From Corythucha ciliata (lineage: Eukaryota > Arthropoda > Insecta > Hemiptera > Tingidae), in the NCBI GenBank assembly GCA_038030265.1, contig CM075939.1, positions 17,465,253 to 17,529,252 on the forward strand: a stretch of 64,000 nt of DNA, given 5' to 3'. Position numbers and translations under genes: made by a program. A model generated the notes under the pieces. The model had not been told where the DNA came from and ran no database searches. It saw only the letters and a list, made by a program, of their open reading frames with translations. Position 1 is the stretch's first letter. The number at the start of each line of letters is the position of its first letter. Positions 31,629 through 42,459 of the stretch are shown here, piece after piece.

Positions 31629-33215
31629 CTATAAACTATTTATAAATTTGTAACTATTGCTGGTATGTGTCATATGGCCCGGATCATTGGTTGTATACGA
31701 CGGCTTTAATCTGTCACGGGAGACGACCACGCGTCTCTTGTTTACTGAGTTCGTGAAGTTTTTTGAAATTATTTTTTCAACCGGATAGGGGCCGGAGTAT
31801 GGTCGTTGGAAAGGTGAACGTACGCCGTCATTACGGAGATAGACATGAGAACATACGTCGAGGTCGCGATGTGTAAACGGCTTATTGTTCGAATGCCATG
31901 ACGATGCTCGAGGTCGAAGATAATCAAAGACGGCATGGAGACGTTCTGTGTACTCGACAGGGCTTGAAGTTGTTTGTACTTCGTCGAAGAATTCTCCTGG
32001 TAGGCGAATGTCTGGTACGAGGTTCGCTGACGAAGCTTCCAAGTCTGGTTTGAAGGCATATCTAAGTCCAAAGAGGACAGCTGGAAGTTCGATTGTCCAC
32101 TGAGTTGTCCGCTTCGAGTCCATTTTCGGAGCATGCCATTAAAGACGCTTTTAGTGTCCGATGTTGTCTCTCGATTATGCCATTAGCTTGCGGGTGATAG
32201 CTCGACGTGTGGCGAAGGTCTACGCCTAGGATCGTGGAAACTTTTTTGAAAAGATTGGACGTAAAGTTACGACCCTCGTCAGTAACGATGGTTACTGGGC
32301 AGCCGAATCGACATATCCAACCGGAGAATAGAGTTTCTGCCACGGTTTCGGCTGTATGATCTACCATAGGAATTGCTTCAATCCAGCGTTTAAATCTATC
32401 AGTGCAGGTGAGCAAGTACCGGAATCCCCGAGACTGGGGAAGTGGACCGATTACATCGATGTGAATATGAGAAAATCTTTCGTCCAGAAGTAAAAACTGG
32501 GATAGAGGCGTATTTTCATGCCGTTGTACTTTCGAACTCTGGCAGGAGTCACATCGTCGGATCCACTGTTTGATATTGTTGCCATTCTAGCCCAACCGAA
32601 CCGTTCGCGGATGAGTTTCGAGCTGGCGCGAACGCCGAGATGAGCCATGCCGTGAAAGTGTTGGAAAATTGCATAGCGGTGGGCCTCTGGAACGAAAGGT
32701 CTGATGCGTTTGGTTGATATATCGCAGTAAAGTTCGGAATCTTGGATGACGAGTTTTTGAAGGAATAAACCAGTCGATGACGGATTATTTAGAAGTGAGA
32801 GAAGTTGTTTATCTGACGATTGTGCTTTAGGTAAATCGAGAGGAGAAACTGTTCCTTTGACGATGGATTCAATGCGAGAGAGAGCGTCAGCAGTAGCGTT
32901 TAGAGTTCCGTTGACGTATCGGATATCGGTGGAGAATTCACTTATATAAGCCAGTTGACGGATTTGTCTCGGAGATATCTTATCGCCGCGCTTAGTAAAA
33001 GCGTGAATTAACGGGCGATGATCTGTGAGGATCGAGAAATTGCGTCCTCCGAGTATGTGTGAGAAATAGCGAATAGTCTCGTGAATAGCAAGAAGTTCGT
33101 GGTCGTACGTGGAGTAGCCACGGTAGGAGTCAATTTTCGAGAGAAGTAGGCGAGGGGTCGCTGTCGGCCGTCTAGACTTTGGTGTGTTGCACCTGCTATG
33201 GCTACGTCTCTCTCT
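31629..33215 (-). pseudogene. Gypsy-2 (CsRn1-like) RNase H and integrase
   Basis: 3' half of a Ty3/Gypsy pol in minus orientation. Near 33200 it enters at AIAGATHQS, then LDGRQRPLAYFSRKLTP (RNase H). The integrase follows: FHGMAHLGVRASSKLIRERF (zinc domain), core with TCTDRFKRW, TDEGRNFTSNLF and IIERQHRTLKASL (D-x35-E kept), then ELPAVLFGLRYAFKPD, HVYLRNDGVRSPFQRPYSGP and SRDRLKPSY. Several frameshifts separate the 31629-32123, 32062-32415 and 32451-32648 frames. The text matches the arthropod Gypsy group with CHCC-type Gag. It has no RT segment of its own: sequence upstream of 33215 is a LINE. Confidence 0.88.
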
Positions 33216-35185
33216 CTGGGGATCTCCTTAAGATGTGGCCAGTACCTAGGCCGTTCCCGGCCCTTACCTGGCCTGTACACCATCTTTGGTCCGGACTCCC
33301 CAGCAGAGTCGGTCCCATCACTCAGCTCGACCCGTTAGCCGCGACTGGTGGCCAGCCAGTCACGCCCGAGAGGCACCACGTGGAGGTGGGTCTTTCAGAG
33401 CTGAGGATGCTGGCTTGCGCCATGGACCGAAACCGGGCAGGGAAGGTGCCCCTGCCCGGGTTGCCCGAGTAGGGAAAGTGTCCTCTACTCAGGCATTGCC
33501 GGTCCCAGTCCCCTGCGCTCCTGGTTGGAGCGCGCGAGAAAACCAGGAGTCGGCCGTACGCCCGCCGATCTCTGACGAGAGCCGAGTCGTCCGGCGTGCC
33601 TTTCCAACCCCATACCGCCCGCCGCAGATCCCCGTGGAGGCTGCAGCGACGAAGCACATGGTCGGCAGTCTCTTCCTCAACGACACAAGGGCATATTGGA
33701 GAGTCCCGCCACCGGAAGAACCACAACTTGGCGTTTAAAGAGCCGTGCCCCGTCAGGATAGAAGTGGCGGCGTGCTCAAGGGTAAACCACTTGGCTGCCG
33801 CCAGTCTCGTCCGAACATCGGGCACGAACCCGAACAAACGCCTACTCGTTGGACTGCTAGCCCAACGCGCCTGCCAAGCCTCGACGACTAGGTCATCGAG
33901 AAGGCGGATGCCCCAAGCGGCCCCCCATTCATCGGCCATAATACCAATGCGCTCTGCCCAGTCTTCACGGCACCGTACCAAGCTCAAGTTTCCCTGGGCG
34001 AATCGGCGCCGATGAACCCATGCATCGAGCAGGAGGTCCGCAGGAGGTGTTCCCGCCAGTACCTGGAGCGCGTCGGAGCTAACCGTCCGGTACGCCATGA
34101 CTACCCGCACCAGCACCTGCCACGCAGGCTGAGGACTTTCGCCCTCTGGGCCCTCGTTGGTCGGTACCACCACCACGCCGAGCCGTACAGCAGGGTGGGC
34201 ATAAATACCGCCCTGAAGTAACGCGCTCGGCAGCGGTAGTCCGCACCCCAGACGTTTCCCGCCTCTGTCCTATAGAGGGCAAAAGTCCTCTTCAGCTTCC
34301 CCGCAACTACTTCAAGCTGTGGGGTCGCTGTCCTCCCCGGATTGATCTCAACCCCAAGGTAGCGGCCCTGCCGCTCACCCATGAGGCGGGCCCCCTGGTA
34401 GCGAACCACCAGAGGACTGCCCCGAGAGAGCCGACCCCGCATCAGGACCAATTGGGTCTTCGGCACTGCGAGAGCCAGTCTGACCGCCCCGCACCACTCG
34501 TCCACGACCCGCAACAGCCGATCGATCTCTTGACTTGCTTCCTCCCGGGAGCGTGCCGCGACAACGACAGCAAGGTTGTCCACGTACGCTACCCCCTCAA
34601 AACCCTCCCTATGCAACAGTCACAAAAGCGCAGCAAAGAGAAGTTTCCACAGAGCAGCCGAGAGAACCGACCCCTGCGGGCAGCCCCTCGTGAGAGGCGC
34701 TCGCACCTCCACACTGCCATAGCGGAGTCGCACCTCCACACTGCCATAGCGGAGTCGCACCTCCACACTGCCATAGCGGAGTCGCACCTCCACACTGCCA
34801 TAGCGGAGTCGCACCTCCACACTGCCATAGCGGAGTCGCACCTCCCTTGCCTCGAAGTACGAGGCAATCGTCCGGAAGATGTCATGTCATGTCATCTCGC
34901 AGTTCCATCATGACCCTCGGCCACCACACGGAGTCGAAAGCTCCCTGCACGTCTAGGAGGACCGCCATCTTGAACTTCCCATAGGGGGCGCCTCGGTCGT
35001 GCCCCCTTTCACTGCCCCAAACTGCCGTGGATGGAGAGCCTCCGTGATGAAGGGCTCCATGCGGCCAAGGAGGAATCGCTCCAAAACCTTGCTCTCGCAT
35101 GGCAGGAGGCTAATTGGCCTGTAGCTACCGGGAGACGCTGGGTCGCGGTCGGACGACTTCAGAAGGAACGGAAAAGGCGTTGGCC
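33216..35185 (-). pseudogene. R1-like LINE segment (RT to zinc knuckle) inside Gypsy-2
   Basis: Minus-strand non-LTR ORF2, 5'- and 3'-truncated. In order: SSDRDPASPGSYRPISLLP, KVLERFLLGRMEPFITEAL, LLDVQGAFDSVWW (motif A), a 27-bp minisatellite, TRGCPQGSVLSAALW (motif B), YVDNLAVVV (motif C, with second Asp changed to Asn), MAYRTVSSDALQVLAGTPP, then CPCVVEEETADHVLRRC (zinc knuckle) and the stop near 33322. The frames are broken at 34616 and elsewhere. A second copy of its 3' end at 48492-48895 continues about 150 bp further to AATAAA; this one stops at CTTAAGGAGATCC, so it lacks the natural 3' end. It is GC-richer than its surroundings. Confidence 0.88.
34704..34838 (-). repeat. In-frame 27-bp minisatellite in LINE RT, five units
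   Basis: Five identical 27-bp units followed by a partial sixth. In the RT frame each encodes the 9-residue RLRYGSVEV, normally present once before the RGCPQGS motif. Length divisible by three keeps the frame. The identity of all units points to recent expansion by slippage or unequal exchange. Confidence 0.9.
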
Positions 35186-35189
35186 ATAA

Positions 35190-36205
35190 GTTGGAATGGG
35201 CGTGTTATTCGCAGCAAATAGTGTTAACGAAGACGGAGAGCGACGTTCGTGTGCACTAAGAGGAATGACGAACAATTCTGAGCCGGTATCGACGAGAAAT
35301 GTGGTGTTCGTTTTACGATCGACTGCTAGAAGGCGGCATGACTGAGTGGCATCTCCAAAAGCCGCTAATTGGAGACGGTCTTGAAGTTTTCCGAACTCGT
35401 TGATGAGACGTAAGTACAGGGTTGAATGCATTTTCTTGCGTCGGCTCCAAATTGTTTGCGATAGTGACATATTCTGAGAGAAGGATGGTCACGGTGTTGG
35501 CATCCGGATCGAAATAGCGTGCGGGATCGAGGAAGCTGTCGATCCGCTCTTACAATTCTTTGAAGTTCTGTCACTTGAGTCGAAAGAGCTCGAAGTTGGG
35601 AGGTGAAGGACATTACGTTTCTGCTTCAGGTGAAGGCGAAGTGGGCTGGTGCATGAAAGACGACGAAGATGCTATTTGATGCATGTGAACTGATATTATT
35701 TTGTCTGCTATTTCGGCTTGTTTCACGAGTGGCGCAGATTCTGTGACTTGCAAGATCTGTTGAACGTGAGTAGGGAGTCGTTTGAACCAGATGCCACGGA
35801 TGATGTTTGGGGGAATATTGGGACCAGCAAGGTGTTGGATCTCGCGCAGTAGTTGAGATGGATATCTGTCACCAAGGTCGAGAGGTCCGAGGAGTTTGTT
35901 GAGCTTTTCCTCATCGGAGTCGCCGAATCGTTTGAGAATTGCGTTTTTGACGGCATCGTAGTTGTTAGTGGTGGGATCTCGTAGAATGTCGGATATTTCC
36001 TTTATTTGGATAGGTTCTATGACGGAAAAAAGATGGTTTAGTTTGTTTCTGACCGGGAAAATCGTTGAAGGCGGAACTGAGATTCAACGTTGAATAACCA
36101 CGCTTCCGGATCTTGTGACCAAAATGTTGGAAGTTTTAACGTGACGTGATCACAGTGTGTTGCAAAAGAAGGTGCATCGGCGAGCTGATCAGGTGGTTGT
36201 GACAT
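35190..36205 (-). pseudogene. Gypsy-2 Gag and protease
   Basis: The ATG at 36205 opens MSQPPDQLADAPSF, then VTLKLPTFWSQDPEAWLFN (Gag N-terminus). Further frames carry LNKLLGPLDLGDRYPSQLL and PNIIRGIWFKRLPTHVQQIL, then CHYRKQFGADARKCIQPC, a CHCC-type finger as in the CsRn1 clade. The retropepsin region is LLAVDRKTNTTFLVDTGSEL with the DTGS active site and LFAANNTPIPTYG. Sequence homologous to Gypsy stops just after this (about 35190), before any RT. Frameshifts at about 36040, 35720 and 35365. Gag-protease would form particles; this copy is dead. Confidence 0.85.
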
Positions 36206-36259
36206 CTTATGTCCGAGATCGATAAAATTGTATTTTTCGATGTGAGGAAATGACGGAAC

Positions 36260-38738
36260 GAACGGTGCATTGAGTAAAAAAAACGGCCCAACCTCAACAT
36301 CCAAAGTGAAAGTCTCCCTTCAACGCCAAATTGTTCCTCACAACCCACATATTGATTGGTAAAAAGTTCCACCTTTTGGAGCTATGGGTTTGGGTGGGAG
36401 GGGGTAATAAGTCAGTAAATTCTTATTTTGTTTCAGTATTTCTCAAATATTTCGAAATCTTTGAGGTTTATCGTGAAAATGAGCGTTTAAAAAAATAATC
36501 TTCATCAAATTGCCCACAAAAATAATCCCCGAGATAATCTTACTTGAGTGAACGGTTCGAGAGTTACGGCGGGTGTAGAAGTAAACATTTTTCGCAATTC
36601 GACGTTTTTTGTCGAAAAAACTGGCATAAGGAAACTTTTTGTTTTTTGCATGATTGAGTTTTGTAAAATCAAATTACTTGAATTTTAGACGACCCTTGTC
36701 TAAGGGCTTTTCAATGGATTACTCCCCCCTCACCGCACCACCATAGTCACGCCTGTGAATTCGAGGGGGTGGGGAGGCTGAAAATAAAGAATTAAACTTT
36801 ATTGAAGCTAAATACTTACTATTTTTACTTGTTTTGAGTTCCGAGAAAAAATTGCTCCCAAGGTGGGATTCGAGCCTCTCAGACTAGCAGATTTTTTCTC
36901 GGAACTCAAAACAAGTAAAAATAGTAAGTATTTAGCTTCAATAAAGTTAAATTCTTTATTTTCAGCCTCTCAACCCCCTCGAATTCACATGCGTGACTAT
37001 GGTGGTTCGGTGAGGGGGGAGTAATCCCTTGAAAAGTCCTTAGACAAGGGTCGTCTAAATTTCAAGTAATTAATTAATTGCTGGGACATATAAAGAAAAA
37101 AGAACTAAAATCAAATTGCAATTGAAGTGGACGGTGGAATGTTAATAATATGCCCTTCAAGGGCCAGCAACCTCCCCTTTCTTTACAAGGGGTGCTACTT
37201 TTGAAGGGATAATAGGCTTTCATATGCCTAGCCCATAAACACAGAGTGGATCCGTATTACTCAGATACAAAGTTTTGGGTGAAACTACGTCTAAATGCGA
37301 GTAGACCCCACTTCCGGACGGGTCCTATCGAGATCCATTCAAGATTTATGATTTTTTTTATTTAATTAAACAGCAATTGCTTTGAGAAATCCCAGATTTC
37401 TCGGCTTACATTACACTTGATCCAAACCTTGATGACATTTTCAGAAACTGCGGACAATTTCGGTTACGATAGAGGCCATTTCATTGCTTGAAATGATCGT
37501 CAAATCCTAAAAACCTGGCCTTCACGCCCTGGCTTGGGACTCACGTAAATTCCACAATAAGTACGCATTCCAAAAGATTGCTGAACCCCAACGGCTTTCT
37601 CCACAGACTTGCGATGCACGACAAAAACGTCCCCATATTATCAGCTTTTTTATGGTGTATTCACATATCATGTTACCACTGACGTTTCTCGACGAATATC
37701 GTGAGCAATTGTAATTCGTTCTGTAGAAAAATGCGTTTCTGATGTGCATTCTCGCGATATTATCGCGGGAAATGTCAGGGGTGCCGTTATAATATTATGT
37801 GAATACGCCTTAACAAACTTTAGAAAATAAGGGATGTTTTTTGGAGCATCGTCCAGTCTGTGGAAAACCCCGTTTGGATACAGCAATGTTTTGGAAAACG
37901 TACAATTTATGGAATTTACGTGAATCTATGACAAAAGGCCAAATTTCCATGAGTTGATGATGATTTCAAGCAATGAAATGGCCTCTGTCTCACATGAAAT
38001 TTTCCATAGTTCCCGAAACTGCCATCAATGTTTGGATTGGGTGCGATATAAGCCGAGAAATCGCGGATCTTTAAACGAAATTGCCCTGTTTTTGCATTAT
38101 AAAGAAAATAATCATAAACCAGGAATGGCTTGAGATAGGACACCTCCGGAGGTGGCATTGTACTCGGCTTTAGATGTAGTTTCACCCTAAATTTTGTATC
38201 TGAGTAATACGGATCCACCTTGTGTATATGACCTAGGCCAAAGGAAGCCTATTATCCCTTAAAAAGTAGCGCCCCTTGAGAAGAAGAGAAGGTTTTTGTC
38301 CCTCCAAGGGCATATTAATAACATTCTACAGTCCACCGAAATTGCAATTTGAATTTACAAAAGAAAATCGTGCAAACATAAAAAAGTTTCCTTATGCCAG
38401 TTTTTTCGTCAAAAAACGTCGAAATACGAAAAGTGTTTACTACTACACCCACCGTAACTCTCGAACCGTTCACTCAAGTAAGATTATCTCGGGGATCATT
38501 TTTGTGGGCAATTGATTAAGATTATTTTTGTAAACGCTAAGCCTCATAGATTTCGAAATATTTGAGAAATACTGGAACAAAATAAGAATTTGCTAACTTA
38601 TTACCCCCTCCCACCCATACCCATAGCTCCAAATGGTGGAACTTTTTACCAATCAATATGTGGGTTGTGAGGAACAATTTGGCGTTGAAGGGAAACTTTC
38701 ACTTTGGATGTTGGGGTTTAGGTCTAATTGCACCGTAC
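36260..38738. mobile_element. 2-kb palindromic element P, copy 1 (in Gypsy-2 leader)
   Basis: The right end reads CTAATTGCACCGTAC then TA. The left end ACGGTGCATTGAG is a degraded form of the partner at 46069. The two arms, about 1 kb each, are inverted copies meeting near 37700 at a TCTCGCGATATTATCGCGGG core. A 430-bp SINE dimer is nested in the left arm (36676-37105). It sits between the Gypsy-2 primer site (38744) and Gag start (36205), so it inserted into the leader. No transposase frame was found. Confidence 0.85.
36664..37117. mobile_element. Head-to-head SINE dimer with 12-bp target duplication
   Basis: TAAAATCAAATT at 36664-36675 and at 37106-37117 bracket a 430-bp insert. The insert is a minus SINE body, about 45 bp of leftover tRNA sequence (GGTGGGATTCGAGCCTCTCA), and a plus SINE body ending in GCTGGGACATATAAAG. 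The paralogous palindrome shows the unoccupied site once at 46474-46485. Most of the two tRNA heads is gone, so this dimer has lost its Pol III boxes. The arms are about 190 bp. Confidence 0.85.
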
Positions 38739-38743
38739 TAGAA

Positions 38744-38753
38744 GGGGTCACCA
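38744..38753 (-). promoter_or_regulatory. Gypsy-2 primer-binding site, tRNA-Trp type
   Basis: On the minus strand TGGTGACCCC, complementary to the 3' end of eukaryotic tRNA-Trp (GGGGTCACCA). It lies 2 bp after a CA that could end the LTR. It fits the CsRn1-like assignment made from Gag and integrase. It is separated from Gag by the palindromic insertion. Confidence 0.6.
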
Positions 38754-38755
38754 GT

Positions 38756-38967
38756 TGGTCGCGTTCTCTTTGGTATACAAATAACGGCCAACGAAAGATT
38801 TAGAGATCTTTTTTATTACGACAATAAAAAATTGGGAAAACACGAACTCGCGATCAAACTGACTTTTGTTGTTTTTTTTAAACATATGGTTTTTTGTTAT
38901 TTTGAAATAAAAATTTAGGTTTGTTAGCTGTTGGCACGCTACAGTCTTTAACTATTTGTTGACAACA
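38756..38967 (-). repeat. Candidate 5' LTR of Gypsy-2
   Basis: On the minus strand it starts TGTTGTCAACAAATAG and ends GAACGCGACCA next to the primer site, with AATAAA-like signals in between. The length of about 210 bp would be short but acceptable. No matching 3' LTR was located, so this rests on position and TG/CA ends only. Confidence 0.4.
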
Positions 38968-38969
38968 CA

Positions 38970-40335
38970 GGGTGAAAGTAAAGTCAATTTCCACTATTTA
39001 CGTAAAAATGGACGTTGGAGCTCGATCCATGACTTCAACTGGAACAATTAGCTACGTTCATGTGAACTATGAGCCTCATTCCATCAAAGTTCTTACCTTT
39101 TTTGTCTTTTATAAAACTACTTTCGCTTCAATAATTATGTGAATGTTTACACGTAGTGAAAACCCAGCTTTCTATGGAGATGGTTGGTTAAGATTGTGAG
39201 TTTTTCCGATATTAGGATTGACCATTGTGTGTGTTCAGCAGCGTTTAGAATGCCGGGTGTGAGTCGTATCGTGGAAGCTTTGAATAGCAGTATAGGTATA
39301 AAAGTAACGGGGTGGGTCACAGAGGTCAGATTGATTCGGTGGGTGGGAGGGGGGGCTTCAGGGTATCGTAAACGCGGCTAGACACTATTTTTGTGGATGG
39401 ATGAAATAGGAATTATAACGTGCTGGCCTCAACCTAGCGACTATGATGCCTTTAAATGATCCAAAGCCAATTATGAGTTGCCGACGGGCGAGGGTTGAAA
39501 AGGTGAGAATGTTTATTGATTCATTTCGTCGCCTTCAAGCGGCCAAGAGGTTAATACATCATGAAAGCCCAATATTCCAGTGTCTCATCCCTGGAGAAGC
39601 TGGTGAAGCCTTGATGCAATAAAGCAAAGTAAAAGAGCGAGAGCAATGTTTAATAGAGAATAAATCCTGGATTTACTGTTCTAAAACTTATAAATAGCTT
39701 GATTTAGCCTTATGCTAAGTCAACGATATATGATAGGGAGAGGAAGATCATTGAAATTCATCCCGACTTTAGAAAAATATATATTTACGTCTACACCTAC
39801 ATCCCTCTCGAATGAACGTTAGGAGCTGAAATAGGATGTCCAAATGATTATGGTGAAAGAATGGTCAAGTACACAGACCAATTTCGCTTTAATTAAGAAC
39901 CTAGACGTGTAATTTCGCGAAAATGAAGACCTGAAACTAGGCAATCGAATGTTATAAAGCAACTTTCAACCTTCAATATCACGAATATTCATCCAATAAA
40001 CTTCTAATTTTGCGTATTTTTGCCTTCAGAAGTTTACAGTTTTACTGCAGGATTCGAATTCTGTCAGAGTTGGCTTGCCCGGAATCCACGGCCGGCAGAA
40101 AAATGTCCTAAACTTTCAACGTCACTGAAATTGAGACGTGATACTCTTACTATCGCAAATATTCAGCCAGGAAAATTCCAATTTCATGCATGCTTGAATT
40201 GAAAATGTTGCAAATTTGAAGACTCTGAGCATTGTCGTGGCCGGCTTGCCTGGGTTCCCACGGTCACAAAAAGGCTCAAAACTACTGTGATGGAATTCTT
40301 CGGTCATATATCTCATTTTTACCTGGGGATTGCAG
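38970..40335. other. No gene seen
   Basis: AT-rich. Short frames at 39184-39381 and 40020-40349 lack motifs. A pair of related segments (CCTTCAATATCACGAATATT near 39970 and TACTATCGCAAATATTCAGC near 40149) suggests weak internal duplication. Confidence 0.4.
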
Positions 40336-40359
40336 GTGAAATGGAACACTTTCTGCCCA

Positions 40360-40910
40360 ATTTTAGCTGTGGGCTATAGCCATTTTCCTCAATTTAGTCT
40401 ACAAATTAGTGATTCGCTCAATTTAAACTGCGAATTGGTGATTTCTTCACTTGTAGCGTTGAATTTGCCATTTTTCTTAATTTTAGCTCTGAGTTAGCGT
40501 GTTTTTCCCCTAATTTAGCTGCAGGCGTGACCCAAGCACATTAGTATCTTTTTCTATATCGTGATTTTTGACCGTAAATCAGAAAAAATCAATTTCTGAA
40601 AGTTCGAGAAACCACGAATGAGTGCTTTTTCGCAGTCGCGAAAATTATTATTCGCCACGACTAATAGCGATTTTTCGAAACATTTCCCCGCGTTGTGTTC
40701 CAAAACAGCGCATTAGTGTGCATTTTAAATTTTATCCGCTAAAGTACCTAAATAATCTGGATTGAGCGTATTTTCTCTGTTTTAGCTGCCAATAAAAGGC
40801 ACTAATTAGTGGCTAAATTTGCAAAAATCGCAACTTATTAAACCGCTGCTTAAACGAACAAAAAACGCTAATTCTTCGCAGCTAAAATTGGAACAAATGC
40901 AATTTTTTTT
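40360..40910. repeat. R30 array, mostly inverted
   Basis: Units such as CTCAATTTAGTCTACAAATT, TTAATTTTAGCTCTGAGTTAG, CCCTAATTTAGCTGCAGG and, towards the end, AAAAACGCTAATTCTTCGCAG in the opposite sense. A junction between orientations lies near 40800. Confidence 0.6.
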
Positions 40911-41178
40911 CAATTCAAGGGCAACGACCACTTGTGGAGAGTCCATTTTCCTGAGTTCTGCTACACCTCATTGAAATCGTTTCAGCGCCACTGATGAGAG
41001 AAAATCCGTTCTTTTCCGCGCTCGAGCACTGAGTGTCCAACACCAGCGAGGTGAGTGCCAACCAACGTTGTAAAAGGCTTTTCTCTCGTGTTCAATATTA
41101 AATGTTTTCTACAACAGTCAATGAGTTCATTTTTTCAAATTTCAAGCAGCTAATATCATCAATTTTAAAACACGAAAC

Positions 41179-41352
41179 TAGTGATAAGCAAAAATGGTCT
41201 TGGTCTTGTGGTCTCACGAGACTCTTGCAGCAAGACCAAGACTCTCTAACGGTTGCAATCAAGCTCTCTACCGGCGCAAGACCAAGACTTTCTACAAGAC
41301 ATTACGAACGAGTCTTGCGCAAGGCCAAGACTGCGTTGCAAGAGTCTTGCAA
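41179..41352. mobile_element. hAT-like end with AAGACC word array
   Basis: Starts TAGTGATAAGCAAAAATGGT and runs at once into GGTCTTGGTCTTG, then AAGACCAAGACT, AGTCTTGCGC and similar words in both orientations. The TAGTGAT start resembles the hAT-type ends at 43029, 58867 and 61038. No opposite end was found, so it is partial. A related word array lies at 50870-51005. Confidence 0.45.
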
Positions 41353-41359
41353 AAGAAGT

Positions 41360-41480
41360 TCTGCTTTCAAAACCCGAATTTTTGTGGGTTTCGCTCTTCC
41401 AAGAACACATTTTACGGATTTGGCTCCTTTGAACCCAGCTTTCGCGATTTTTACCTCATCAAAAAAGAGATTTTGCAACC
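41360..41480 (+). repeat. Short R31 array
   Basis: Units like CCGAATTTTTGTGGGTTTCG, TTTTACGGATTTGGCTCCTT and CAGCTTTCGCGATTTTTACC. Same family as 44160-45080. Confidence 0.55.
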
Positions 41481-41489
41481 AGTCCCGTC

Positions 41490-42456
41490 CCGTAAACATT
41501 TCGTTTGTTGAAATGTGAATAGCGTTAAGGTGGGTTTACACGCTCCGTGCCATTAGCTCAAACCTGCTTGTTCAAGCCAGTTTGCACAGTTGAATCGTTG
41601 CGTGTAAACGCAGTTTGAGCAAGCCATTTGGTTTGCACAAGCCAACAAATTTGGCTTGTGCTATATCTGTTCCCGACAGATAATTGGCTTGAGGTTGGAG
41701 CTTGGCATGAGTGAAGTTTGAGCGTGTAAACGCGGTTCAAGCCAAACCCACGCTTTCGTGCAGGCGCATCCGTTCTCTTCGGGAGTGTGAATCACATTTT
41801 CTACCCTTCCCCACCCCTTCATCACTTTTGAGCAAGGTTCAAGTTCCTGGCTATTTTGGTTAAACTCTCGCGATTTTGCGTTCCTTCTGCTTGGTGATGC
41901 AGGACGAAAAAATTCCTGTGCGAGTTCATTGAGCTTTACAAGTCTTTTCCTTGTCAGTGGAAAATTAAGTCGAAGGGGTAAAGTGACCGCAATGTAAAAT
42001 CGCAAGCATACGAAGTGTTCATAGAAAAACTGCGATCCAGCAGGGACCCACAGGCCACCAGCTAGGGATAGCGGGGTGAAGAAGATCAATTCTATGCGAA
42101 CTGCCTACCGAAAAGAGTTGAAGAAAGTTATTTTCAACAATTCGAAAAATCGGGTAAGAATTCAGTATTACCTACTGATTGCTAGGTATTCATAGTGCGT
42201 ACATTACTGATGATTCCAAGTGATTTGATGAACGACCCAGGTCCCGTACTATGAATATTTATTTGATGTCAGGAACTGGAGAGTACCTCATTTGTGGTAC
42301 TACGATCTGCTACATATTCTAAGGGACTTATTCAAGGACTTATCTGAGGGAATTAATTAACAAATATGTAGTAAGAATAGAACACAAAACTAAATATGAA
42401 AGAGCAAAGATACGACCCACGGATTAGCGGAGCTGTTTGCAAAATCTGTCTAAAAA
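41490..42456 (+). repeat. Repeat T split by a ~0.9-kb insertion
   Basis: The left half of repeat T (AAACATTTCGTTTGTTGAAATGTGAATAGCGTTAA) ends at 41528 and the right half (TTAGCGGAGCTGTTTGCAAAATCT) resumes at 42424. The filler starts with the family D MITE at 41529 and contains no recognised gene; the frame at 41661-42089 has no known motif. Confidence 0.6.
41529..41745. mobile_element. TTAA MITE, family D (AAGCCA/TTTGAGC words)
   Basis: Left end GGTGGGTTTACACGCTCCGT after TTAA (41525). Complementary GAGCGTGTAAACGC words occur near 41598 and 41723, with CAAGCCA and TTTGAGC repeated in both orientations. The right TTAA is not found. Confidence 0.5.
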
Positions 42457-42459
42457 CAA

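Noticed and set aside
33322..34176. A 284-codon intact host gene
   Set aside because: It is the C-terminal part of an R1-like LINE ORF2 (AYRTVSSDALQVLAG, CPCVVEEETADHVL); overlapping plus-strand frames are shadows of it.
34452..34913. Plus-strand repeat protein with HTAIAESHL units
   Set aside because: It is the reverse-strand reading of the 27-bp minisatellite in the LINE RT.
41661..42089. 142-codon minus-strand gene
   Set aside because: Overlaps the family D MITE and has no recognised motif; the length is compatible with chance in MITE-derived sequence.
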